NCBI GenBank assembly: GCA_031288615.1
Contig: JAITRC010000020.1
Location: 7,914-71,913, forward strand
Length of the DNA stretch: 64,000 nucleotides
Source of the DNA: Tannerellaceae bacterium
GTDB taxonomy: Bacteria > Bacteroidota > Bacteroidia > Bacteroidales > Tannerellaceae
Direction of reading: 5' to 3'
A program made the position numbers and the translations under genes. Position 1 is the stretch's first letter. The number at the start of each line of letters is the position of its first letter. This document shows, piece after piece, positions 38,774 through 46,573 of this stretch. The notes below the pieces were generated by a model that saw nothing but the letters and a program-made list of their open reading frames with translations, was not told the origin of the DNA and did not search any database.

Positions 38774-40081
38774 TTATATGGCCATCAAATACTCCTTAAA
38801 ATCGTCGTAAGTCGCGCTAATCTCTTTCGTGTCCTTCTTGCCCTTGAGAAAATTCTGCAGGGTATCGGGGAGGTCTATCCCGCCAAGGACGAGAGTGTTT
38901 ATTATCTCCTGAAATTTCGCCGGATGTGCGGTCTCCAGGAATATTCCTCTTTCCTCTTTCTTCAACTCTTCGGTCAATCCCCGATATCCGCACGCCCCAT
39001 GAGGATCAAGGATATACCCTCTTTCAGCACATACCGAGCCAATCATGGACGCTATTTGCAAATCGTCATAGCTATGTGCACTAATGAGTTTCTTTATCTG
39101 CTCATGCGACCCGTCGTAGAGCGCTAATATGCGCGCAAAGTTGCTTGGGTTGCCGACGTCCATCGCATTGGCCAGTGTTGTCTTGGAAGGGCGCGGATTA
39201 AACTTCCCTGTTTGTAGATATTCCTCGAATACATTATTCTCATTGTTGGCTGCTATAAATCGGGATACGGGTAGCCCCATCTTATGCGCCATTAGCCCCG
39301 CCGTGAGATTCCCGAAGTTCCCGCTAGGTACCGAAAAAACCACGTCCCCTTTCCGTCCTGTCGTCTTTTCAAGCTCACTCACGCCTATAAAGTAGTAGAA
39401 TGTCTGCGGTAACAGCCTCCCTATATTGATTGAATTCGCCGACGTGATAGATAGTGTCTTCCGTACTTCCTTATCCGAAAAAGCCCCCTTGACCAACCGC
39501 TGACAGTCATCGAACGTTCCGTCTACCTCCAACGCTGTGATGTTATTTCCTAGCGTGGTGAACTGGCTTTCCTGAATTCTGCTCACCTTCCCCTTGGGGT
39601 ACAACACATGCACTCGTATTCCGTCTACTCCCAGAAATCCATTGGCCACCGCCGATCCCGTATCGCCCGATGTCGCTACCAGCACGTGAATCTCTTTCTC
39701 CCGTGACTCCACAATAAAATGGCTGAGCAACCGTGCCATAAATCGCGCTCCCACATCCTTGAACGCTAACGTGGGACCATGAAATAGTTCCAAGCTAAAC
39801 TTATTCTCAAAAAGATTCTCCAGCGGAATGTCGAACGAAAGCGTCTCCCTCACGATCTTCTCCAATACATCCTCCGGCAAATCTCCTCCAAAGAGACCCT
39901 TGCCTACCGTGAAGCCGATCTCTTCCTTACTAAATTTGTCCAGATTCTCCGCAAATCCCTCCGGTAGCAGACCTGTCAACTTCTCCGGCATAAATAGTCC
40001 ACCGTCATCGGCCAGCCCTTTAATCACCGCCTCTTCCAGAGACACCAATTCCTTTTTCCCGTTTGTACTGTAATATCTCAT
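38774..40081 (-). CDS. thrC: Threonine synthase
   Basis: 435 residues. It converts O-phosphohomoserine to threonine with PLP. The PLP lysine lies in LAFKDVGARFMARLL; ATSGDTGSAVANGF, VSVPSGNFGNL-type FSVPSGNFGN and DPHGACGYRGL are conserved. The N-terminal MRYYSTNGKKELVSLEEAV is typical. It has its own TAGTTTTG promoter box upstream and no threonine-pathway neighbour. Confidence 0.96.
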   Translation of the reverse strand: MRYYSTNGKKELVSLEEAVIKGLADDGGLFMPEKLTGLLPEGFAENLDKFSKEEIGFTVGKGLFGGDLPEDVLEKIVRETLSFDIPLENLFENKFSLELFHGPTLAFKDVGARFMARLLSHFIVESREKEIHVLVATSGDTGSAVANGFLGVDGIRVHVLYPKGKVSRIQESQFTTLGNNITALEVDGTFDDCQRLVKGAFSDKEVRKTLSITSANSINIGRLLPQTFYYFIGVSELEKTTGRKGDVVFSVPSGNFGNLTAGLMAHKMGLPVSRFIAANNENNVFEEYLQTGKFNPRPSKTTLANAMDVGNPSNFARILALYDGSHEQIKKLISAHSYDDLQIASMIGSVCAERGYILDPHGACGYRGLTEELKKEERGIFLETAHPAKFQEIINTLVLGGIDLPDTLQNFLKGKKDTKEISATYDDFKEYLMAI

Positions 40082-40107
40082 CTGGCTATGAAATTAATTA
40101 TGTTTGA

Positions 40108-40115
40108 CAAAACTA
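40108..40115 (-). promoter_or_regulatory. TAnnTTTG promoter box of thrC
   Basis: The minus strand reads TAGTTTTG, 26 bases before the thrC ATG, in the short gap after the CDF gene. Confidence 0.45.
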
Positions 40116-40126
40116 TGTTTTTCTAC

Positions 40127-40717
40127 TCAGTGATACGCTTGCAGACTGTCTTTTAATAATCCCACCGTTCCGTAAATGATCACCGCCGACACCGCCAACC
40201 CTATTACCGGGTCTATTATATACATCCCCGTGTATCTGATCACCAATCCCGAAACTAATACCCCTACCGATACAAGCGTATCCGCAGCCATGTGGTAGTA
40301 CGCCCCTCGGGCATTTATATCCTTCTCCTTCTCTTTTACGAATAGCCACGCTGTCACGCCGTTAATCAACACCCCTATCCCCGCCGTCCACATCACCCCG
40401 CTCCCATTCACCTCCACCGGCTCCATTATCTTTTCGATACTCTCCCAGATTATAAATCCTACTGCTACCAACAGTATCACCGCGTTCAAACACGATATAG
40501 TTACCCCCATTCTCTTATATCTCCCCCCTATCGACAGTCGAAATCCCACCAATGCAAGTATAAGCCCCACCACATCACTTAGATTATGCCCCGCATCCGA
40601 TATCAGCCCTGCCGAGTTAAAATACTTTCCCGCTGTCCACTCCGCCATTACGAAGATACTGTTCAATGTAATGCCGATAATATATTTCTTTGTCTGCGTC
40701 ATCTTTTTCCCGTTCAA
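40127..40717 (-). CDS. Cation diffusion facilitator, short form
   Basis: 196 residues. The family exports divalent metals such as zinc across the inner membrane. The metal-site motifs SDAGHNLSD and HMAADTLVS are present with five to six membrane spans, ending LLKDSLQAYH. CDF proteins are usually about 300 residues with a C-terminal metal-sensing domain; that domain is missing here and the sequence after the stop does not encode it. Either a naturally short member or a truncated one. Start overlaps the holA stop (ATGA). Confidence 0.8.
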   Translation of the reverse strand: MNGKKMTQTKKYIIGITLNSIFVMAEWTAGKYFNSAGLISDAGHNLSDVVGLILALVGFRLSIGGRYKRMGVTISCLNAVILLVAVGFIIWESIEKIMEPVEVNGSGVMWTAGIGVLINGVTAWLFVKEKEKDINARGAYYHMAADTLVSVGVLVSGLVIRYTGMYIIDPVIGLAVSAVIIYGTVGLLKDSLQAYH

Positions 40718-41724
40718 TGAAGTATCCTATATATAAGCTCTTTGAGCAATTCGCCATCCTCTACAGAATTGTTGTCCACCCCTTTACTTCGCCCATCCGC
40801 CACCCGTATGGCGTCTATTGCCTCAACAACCTGCTTTGCGCTGTAGTTCCGCATCCCCGTAACGTAATCTTTTACCTGAAAACTCTGACGAAACCCTAAT
40901 GCAGTCATCAATCCTCCTTCCGTACGGTCTTCCGCATAATGACAACAAATAAGATTCGAAAAGTAATTGAAGAGAACCGCCAGCGTAGCCTGTATCGGAT
41001 TATTTTTCGGTGTATGGCTGAAATATTTAGCAATCGTGTACGCCCGTTTATTGTTACGCTGAATGATCGCCCGTAGTAACTCGAAATTATTATACTCCTT
41101 ACTGATCCCTACATGCGCCTCCACCGTCTCCGCTCGGATGGTTTTCTCCTCTTTAAGCAGCATTCGCAATTTACCCACCTCTTTTCCCAGCCTTGTAAGG
41201 TCATTCCCTATATGATCCGCCAGCATTTGTGATGCTTTAGCCTCAATCTCTATCCCGTACCCTTTTAAAAGGGTATGGATAAACCCCACTAACTGATATT
41301 CCGGCACCTTTTTACTCTCAAAGAGCACTCCATTTGCTTCCGCAGCTGACGCCAGCATCTTCCTCCGGTCTAATACCTTATATTTATAGTTAAGTACTAA
41401 TATCGTCGACTCAAGCGGCTTTTTCACATACCCCGCCAGCGTCTCTATGTCCTTAAGCTGTTGTGCCTCTCGCACTACTACCAATTGCCTCTCTGCCATT
41501 ACAGGATAACGACGCACCGCATTCAATACATCCCCTACAGATACATCCCCCCCATACAATACAATCTGATTAAAATCCTTGTCTTCCGACTTTACAACCT
41601 CTTCAAGTAATAATGTAGTGATAGCATCTATAAAGTACGCCTCCTCGCCCATCAGTATATACACCGTAGCAAATTTTCTATGCTTAATATCTGCTACTAT
41701 AGATTCAAAAGTAAGATTCTTCAT
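40714..41724 (-). CDS. holA: DNA polymerase III delta subunit
   Basis: 336 residues from the ATG at 41724 (MKNLTFESIVADIKHRKF). Delta opens the sliding clamp within the clamp loader. PVYILMGEE-type VYILMGEEAYFID, VVVREAQQLKDIETL and DLTRLGKEVGKLRMLL are typical of bacterial delta. A promoter box at 41746 separates it from dxr; it overlaps the CDF gene by four bases. Confidence 0.92.
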   Translation of the reverse strand: MKNLTFESIVADIKHRKFATVYILMGEEAYFIDAITTLLLEEVVKSEDKDFNQIVLYGGDVSVGDVLNAVRRYPVMAERQLVVVREAQQLKDIETLAGYVKKPLESTILVLNYKYKVLDRRKMLASAAEANGVLFESKKVPEYQLVGFIHTLLKGYGIEIEAKASQMLADHIGNDLTRLGKEVGKLRMLLKEEKTIRAETVEAHVGISKEYNNFELLRAIIQRNNKRAYTIAKYFSHTPKNNPIQATLAVLFNYFSNLICCHYAEDRTEGGLMTALGFRQSFQVKDYVTGMRNYSAKQVVEAIDAIRVADGRSKGVDNNSVEDGELLKELIYRILH

Positions 41725-41745
41725 TGCGAAACCTATTTCAGTGTA

Positions 41746-41753
41746 CAAAGATA
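41746..41753 (-). promoter_or_regulatory. TAnnTTTG promoter box of holA
   Basis: The minus strand reads TATCTTTG in the 38-base gap between dxr and holA, 21 bases before the holA ATG. Confidence 0.5.
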
Positions 41754-41762
41754 CAACTCTAC

Positions 41763-42911
41763 CTACAGCAACTCCTTTGCCAGACGACGCGCTTGTGCAT
41801 CACTGCTTACGTAATCCTCATACACCGGCGAAGGCAGAAAATCCGCACGCAACATCGTTTGCTCTATCACCCGACTCATCCCCACAAAGCTGATTTCCTC
41901 CTGTAAAAACGCCTCAACTGCTATTTCGTTCGCTGCATTCAGGATACATGGCATATTCCCTCCCTTTTCAATTGCCTCGTACGCAAACTTCAGGTTCGGA
42001 AATCGATTCATATCCGGCATCTCGAAGGTAAGTGCCCCGTATCTTGTCAAATCAAGCCGTTGCAAGCTGTTCTTAAGACGATGTGGATAGTTCAACGCGT
42101 ATGCAATCGGTATCCTCATATCCGGTATCCCTAATTGCGCCATCACCGCCCCATCTTCAAACTGTACCATTGAATGAATAACCGACTCAGGATGCACAAC
42201 CACCTCTATTTTCTCTGCCTTTATGCCGAATAGCCACCGCGCTTCGATCATTTCAAAGCCTTTATTCATCATTGATGCCGAGTCAATACTAATCTTTACC
42301 CCCATACTCCAGTTAGGGTGTTTGAGTGCTTGTGATTTCGTCACTTTTCCCAGCTCCTCCAGGGTTTTTGTCCGGAACGGACCTCCTGAAGCAGTAAGAA
42401 TGATCTTCTCCACAGGATTGTGTACGCTTCCCGCAAGGCATTGAAATATCGCCGAGTGCTCCGAATCAATAGGTAACAACGGCACTTGATGAGCTATGGC
42501 TAAAGACGTTACCAGTTCCCCCGCCACCACCATTGTTTCTTTATTTGCCAATGCAATAGCCTTACCTGCACGGATGGCGCTAAGCGTAGGCTTCAATCCC
42601 GCATATCCCACCAATGCCGTAACCACCATATCTATCCCCTCCGACCCGACAACCTGCGCAATAGACTCTTCGCCCGCCCACACCTTGACCGGAAGCTCTT
42701 TCAACGCTTCCTTCAATTCTCCATACTTGCCTTCGTTCGCAATCACAACTACCTCCGGCGAAAATTCTCGCACCTGCTCAGTAATCAGATTGACGTTATC
42801 ATTCGCTGTAAGGGCATACACTTCAAAGAGATCACGATGTTCCCTTACCACCTCCAAGGCTTGCACCCCTATTGACCCGGTAGAGCCTAATATAGCTAAC
42901 TGTCTTTTCAT
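41763..42911 (-). CDS. dxr: 1-deoxy-D-xylulose 5-phosphate reductoisomerase
   Basis: 382 residues. It makes MEP in the non-mevalonate isoprenoid pathway. The NADPH motif LGSTGSIGVQALEV is at the N-terminus; ALANKETMVVAGE, LPIDSEHSAIFQ, LTASGGPFR and HPNWSMGVKISIDSASMMNK are conserved catalytic and substrate segments. Divergent from the Nif3-like gene. Confidence 0.97.
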   Translation of the reverse strand: MKRQLAILGSTGSIGVQALEVVREHRDLFEVYALTANDNVNLITEQVREFSPEVVVIANEGKYGELKEALKELPVKVWAGEESIAQVVGSEGIDMVVTALVGYAGLKPTLSAIRAGKAIALANKETMVVAGELVTSLAIAHQVPLLPIDSEHSAIFQCLAGSVHNPVEKIILTASGGPFRTKTLEELGKVTKSQALKHPNWSMGVKISIDSASMMNKGFEMIEARWLFGIKAEKIEVVVHPESVIHSMVQFEDGAVMAQLGIPDMRIPIAYALNYPHRLKNSLQRLDLTRYGALTFEMPDMNRFPNLKFAYEAIEKGGNMPCILNAANEIAVEAFLQEEISFVGMSRVIEQTMLRADFLPSPVYEDYVSSDAQARRLAKELL

Positions 42912-42939
42912 TCTTTCCTTAATCTTGCAACATACTCTC

Positions 42940-42947
42940 TACCTTTG
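42940..42947 (+). promoter_or_regulatory. TAnnTTTG promoter box of the Nif3-like gene
   Basis: TACCTTTG, 47 bases before the ATG at 42995, in the divergent spacer with dxr. Confidence 0.5.
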
Positions 42948-42994
42948 CCTCAACGAAAGTACTATAAAGTAGTTATAAAAACGAAAGAACAAAG

Positions 42995-44092
42995 ATGATA
43001 ACTATTAGTCGGCTATTAGAGGTTTTGGAGGAGTTTGCTCCACCGGCGTTACAAGAAAGCTTCGATAACACGGGAATCCAAGTAGGTGAAACGGGGCAAG
43101 AGGCGAGAGGTGCCTTGCTGTGTGTGGATGTAACCGAAGAGGTGATTGACGAAGCATTGGCCAAGGGCTGTAATCTGGTGATTGCCCACCATCCGTTGCT
43201 ATTTAAACCGGTAAAGTCGTTGCGCGGGGCGACTTACATAGAGCGTTGCGTGATGAAGGCCTGCAAGTACAACATAGTGATATACGCCGCTCATACAAAT
43301 CTGGATAATGTGCGCAAAGGTGTAAACGGTTGTTTGGCCGAACGGATAGGCCTGAATAACATACATATCCTAAGCCCGAAAAGGGAAGGGTTGGTGAAGG
43401 TGGTCACCTTTGTACCTTCCGAGCATGCGCAAAAAGTGCGGGATGCGTTGTTCGCCATCGGTGCGGGATACATAGGTAACTATGACCGATGCAGTTTTCG
43501 CCTTGAAGGACTGGGGTCATTTTGTGCTCAGGACGGAGCGCATCCATTTATAGGAGAAGTAGGGATGGAACATGTAGAACGGGAAGAAAGGATAGAAACG
43601 GTTATTCCGGCTTACCTACAGGGAAAAGTTTTGCAAGCGGTGCAGGCGGCGCATCCATATGAAGAACCGGCTACGGATATCTATCCATTGAATAATGCAT
43701 GGGAAGGGGCAGGGGCAGGTATTTGGGGAGACTTGCCGGAAGAAGAGAATGAACAGGATTTCCTGTTGCGTATAAAAGAACTGTTCAATGTACCGTGTAT
43801 TCAACATTCCACCCTGAGGGAGAAAGCGGTACGGAGGGTAGCAGTGTGCGGGGGTAGCGGAGCTTTCTTGATCAAAGAGGCTATTGCTTGCAGAGCAGAT
43901 GTCCTAATCACGGGTGAAGCACGGTATAATGACTACTACGATGTAGAGAGTCGTCTCTTGCTGGCAGTGACTGGGCACTACGAGTCGGAAGCCTGTACAA
44001 AAGACATCTTCCGGACGCTCATATTGAAAAAATTCCCTACTTTCGCGCTGCATCTTTCGGAAACGGATGTAAACCCTGTAAAATACTTGTAG
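42995..44092 (+). CDS. Nif3-like dinuclear metal centre protein
   Basis: 365 residues, the long form with an inserted CutA/PII-like domain in the middle (about residues 130-230: KVVTFVPSEHAQKVRDALF). Metal ligands are in IAHHPLLF, YAAHTNLD and the C-terminal VTGHYESE. The family is widespread and proposed to be a hydrolase (GTP cyclohydrolase I type 2-like); the role is unsettled. Followed by the zinc-ribbon gene after three bases. Confidence 0.92.
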   Translation: MITISRLLEVLEEFAPPALQESFDNTGIQVGETGQEARGALLCVDVTEEVIDEALAKGCNLVIAHHPLLFKPVKSLRGATYIERCVMKACKYNIVIYAAHTNLDNVRKGVNGCLAERIGLNNIHILSPKREGLVKVVTFVPSEHAQKVRDALFAIGAGYIGNYDRCSFRLEGLGSFCAQDGAHPFIGEVGMEHVEREERIETVIPAYLQGKVLQAVQAAHPYEEPATDIYPLNNAWEGAGAGIWGDLPEEENEQDFLLRIKELFNVPCIQHSTLREKAVRRVAVCGGSGAFLIKEAIACRADVLITGEARYNDYYDVESRLLLAVTGHYESEACTKDIFRTLILKKFPTFALHLSETDVNPVKYL

Positions 44093-44095
44093 ATA

Positions 44096-44863
44096 ATGGC
44101 AGCAAGGAAGGCCTCCAAAGTTGAGAAGGAATATACGGTTGAGGAAAAACTCTTCGCGTTGTACCGGCTCCAGTCAATGGTGACGGAGATAGACAAGATA
44201 CGAACCCTTCGGGGTGAACTACCTCTTGAAGTACAAGACCTCGAAGACGAGGTGGCTGGCTTGGAAACACGCCTACAGAAATATACTTCTGAAATTCGTA
44301 CAGGAGAGGAGTCTATTGCTACTCAAAAGAAGAAGATAGCAGAAGCTACCGCCCTCATCTCGAAATACAAGACACAGTTAGATACCGTACGCAACAACCG
44401 CGAGTTTGACAGCCTGTCAAAAGAAATTGAGTATCAGGAACTGGAAATAACCCTTGCGGAGAAGAAAATGGCGGAGAGTACCGAGCTTGTCGGGCTAAGA
44501 AAGGGTGAAATAGGCTCTATCGCCGAAATGCTTAATCAACGTAAGGAAGATCTGACCCAAAAAAAAAGTGAATTGGATGAGATTGTTTCCGAAACACGTC
44601 AAGAAGAAGATAAACTTCGTGAAAAAGCCAAGGCTCTAGAGACTAACATTGAGCCGCGATTATTGGCTGCGTTCAAACGTATTCGTAAGGGTACCCGTAA
44701 CGGCTTGGCGGTCGTTGATATTCAGCGTGATGCTTGTGCCGGCTGTTTCAACAATATCCCCCCACAGAAACAGATGGACATTAAAATGCGTAAGAAAATC
44801 ATCGTTTGTGAATACTGCGGACGTATTTTGGTGGATGCCGGAATGAGCGAAGGGGAAAAGTGA
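44096..44863 (+). CDS. Coiled-coil protein with C4-type zinc ribbon
   Basis: 255 residues. Residues about 15-190 form a long coiled coil (heptads of L, E, K). The C-terminus carries two CxxC pairs, CAGCFNNIPPQ and VCEYCGRIL, a zf-RING_7-type ribbon. The family is conserved in bacteria, often beside a Nif3-like gene; function unknown, possibly nucleic-acid binding. The stop TGA overlaps the GTG start of tilS. Confidence 0.88.
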   Translation: MAARKASKVEKEYTVEEKLFALYRLQSMVTEIDKIRTLRGELPLEVQDLEDEVAGLETRLQKYTSEIRTGEESIATQKKKIAEATALISKYKTQLDTVRNNREFDSLSKEIEYQELEITLAEKKMAESTELVGLRKGEIGSIAEMLNQRKEDLTQKKSELDEIVSETRQEEDKLREKAKALETNIEPRLLAAFKRIRKGTRNGLAVVDIQRDACAGCFNNIPPQKQMDIKMRKKIIVCEYCGRILVDAGMSEGEK

Positions 44864-46185
44864 GTCTTACCTGTATCGACACAAGGGTTCGTACTTACAT
44901 ACACAAGCATGGACTGTTGAATGAAAGTGGCGATCCGGTAGTTGTTGGTCTAAGTGGAGGGGTTGATTCCGTAGGATTGTTGGCGATATTGATAAAGTTG
45001 GGTTATTCATGCGTGGCGGCGCATTGCAATTTCCGGCTAAGGGGAGAGGAATCGGAGAGAGATGAAGTTTTTGCCGAGCAGTTCGCGAAAGAAGTAAGTG
45101 TCCCTTTCAGGAAGCAATCGTTTGAGACGCTGGTTTATGCCAAAACGAAAAAACTTTCGATAGAAGTGGCGGCACGAGAACTTCGGTATCGGTGGTTTGA
45201 GGAAATCCGTTGCGAAGTAGGAGGACAGGCAATAGCCATTGCACATCATCAAGACGACAGTGTAGAAACCTTTTTGTTAAACATAGTACGGGGAAGCGGG
45301 ATACGGGGGTTATGCGGAATACGTCCTAAAAATGGCTGGGTAATCCGACCTTTGCTTGGTCTGAATCGACAAACTATCTTGAAATGGGTGGAAGAACAGG
45401 GGCTGAACTACATGACCGATAGCTCCAATTTCTCAGACGTATATACGCGGAACTTTTTGAGATTACGTGTCATTCCTCTCTTGGAGAAAATCAATCCTTC
45501 GATCATTCAATCCGTCACACGTAGTGCGGCACACCTTTCTGACGCTTTACTTTTGTATGATCACGTTATTTCAACCGCCCGAAACGAAGTGATTGATACA
45601 AACGGTACGGATATAGAAACCCTACGATTCTCTATTAACGCTTTACTCCGTTTTCCGGCAGTAGAAACCGTTCTTTACGAATTGTTGAAACCCTACGGAT
45701 TTACGCCGACTGTTTGCCAAGAAATATTCATGGCACTTTCGCATATATCAGGAAAAGTTTTCTTCTCGCCGGAATGGCGTTTGATAAAAGACAGGGAATA
45801 CTTGATTGTCTCTCCCCGAAAACATCGCGAGGGGAAGCCTATTCTTTCCTATCGCATTCTTACCGTCCCGCCGTCCTCCAGCTTGTTTGTAACGACAGAT
45901 AAGCGGACAGCTTGGTTCGATTACGACAGGCTGTCTTTCCCTCTTACATTGCGGCAATGGCAAAAAGGTGATTGGTTCATCCCCTTCGGAATGAAAGGGC
46001 GGAAAAAATTAAGCGATTACTTCTCTGATCATAAGTTCAGTCTTTTGCAGAAAGAACAAACCTACCTCCTGTGCAGTGGTGAAGATATTCTCTGGATCGT
46101 CGGTGAAAGGGCAGACAATCGTTTTCGCGTCAACGATACGACACACCGTATGCTTGTGGTCAGTATGAAATCCTCCGAATCTTGA
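44860..46185 (+). CDS. tilS: tRNA(Ile)-lysidine synthetase
   Basis: 441 residues, GTG start in a GTGA overlap with the zinc-ribbon gene. It converts C34 of the tRNA-Ile anticodon CAU to lysidine. The PP-loop is VGLSGGVDSVGLLAIL near residue 30; HCNFRLRGEESERDE and IAHHQDDSVETFLLNI follow. The C-terminal substrate-binding domain has FGMKGRKKLSDYF and LWIVGERADNRFRV. Its last bases form part of the palindrome at 46178-46201. Confidence 0.93.
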   Translation: MSLTCIDTRVRTYIHKHGLLNESGDPVVVGLSGGVDSVGLLAILIKLGYSCVAAHCNFRLRGEESERDEVFAEQFAKEVSVPFRKQSFETLVYAKTKKLSIEVAARELRYRWFEEIRCEVGGQAIAIAHHQDDSVETFLLNIVRGSGIRGLCGIRPKNGWVIRPLLGLNRQTILKWVEEQGLNYMTDSSNFSDVYTRNFLRLRVIPLLEKINPSIIQSVTRSAAHLSDALLLYDHVISTARNEVIDTNGTDIETLRFSINALLRFPAVETVLYELLKPYGFTPTVCQEIFMALSHISGKVFFSPEWRLIKDREYLIVSPRKHREGKPILSYRILTVPPSSSLFVTTDKRTAWFDYDRLSFPLTLRQWQKGDWFIPFGMKGRKKLSDYFSDHKFSLLQKEQTYLLCSGEDILWIVGERADNRFRVNDTTHRMLVVSMKSSES

Positions 46186-46201
46186 GTAATTTTTCAAGAT
46201 T
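46178..46201. promoter_or_regulatory. 24-bp palindrome over the metal-uptake promoter (candidate operator)
   Basis: AATCTTGA and TCAAGATT are perfect 8-bp arms around an 8-base centre. The palindrome overlaps the tilS stop and ends seven bases before the TACTTTTG box at 46208, where a dimeric repressor could block RNA polymerase. No T-run follows, so it is not a typical terminator. Confidence 0.55.
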
Positions 46202-46207
46202 AGTTTG

Positions 46208-46215
46208 TACTTTTG
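46208..46215 (+). promoter_or_regulatory. TAnnTTTG promoter box of the metal-uptake operon
   Basis: TACTTTTG, four bases before the ATG at 46220, implying a leaderless mRNA. Confidence 0.55.
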
Positions 46216-46219
46216 CGCT

Positions 46220-46519
46220 ATGACATCTGTCTTTCGACATATTGTAGCCTTATTATTGCTGACGATTTTTGCGACGCCGTTCGTCGGAAAATCCTTGCAT
46301 CTCCTCAGCAATGATAGTTGTCATGCCCATCACGTGCACTATTCGGGTGATGACGATTGCCCCGTCTGTCACTTCACCCTTTCATGGTTCACTGAAACGG
46401 AAGCAACAACCACAGACTTCCTTCCGTCGGTTTGTTCCTTCACACCGACGCTTCATTGTACGTCAATCCTTATCCGGCCTACTGCCGTTCGTTGTCTGCG
46501 CGGCCCACCGGTGATTTAG
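46220..46519 (+). CDS. Small His/Cys-rich secreted or membrane protein
   Basis: 99 residues. An N-terminal hydrophobic segment (HIVALLLLTIFATPFVG) serves as signal peptide or anchor. It is followed by a metal-ligand-rich stretch, SCHAHHVHYSGDDDCPVCHF, with four His and three Cys. I do not recognise a named family with certainty; small proteins like this often precede metal-related TonB receptors. The start follows the promoter box by four bases. TonB receptor gene starts 54 bases downstream. Confidence 0.6.
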   Translation: MTSVFRHIVALLLLTIFATPFVGKSLHLLSNDSCHAHHVHYSGDDDCPVCHFTLSWFTETEATTTDFLPSVCSFTPTLHCTSILIRPTAVRCLRGPPVI

Positions 46520-46573
46520 TTTTTTGGTTCCCACAAACATTTCCCTTTTCATGAACATCAGACAAGGAATAGT

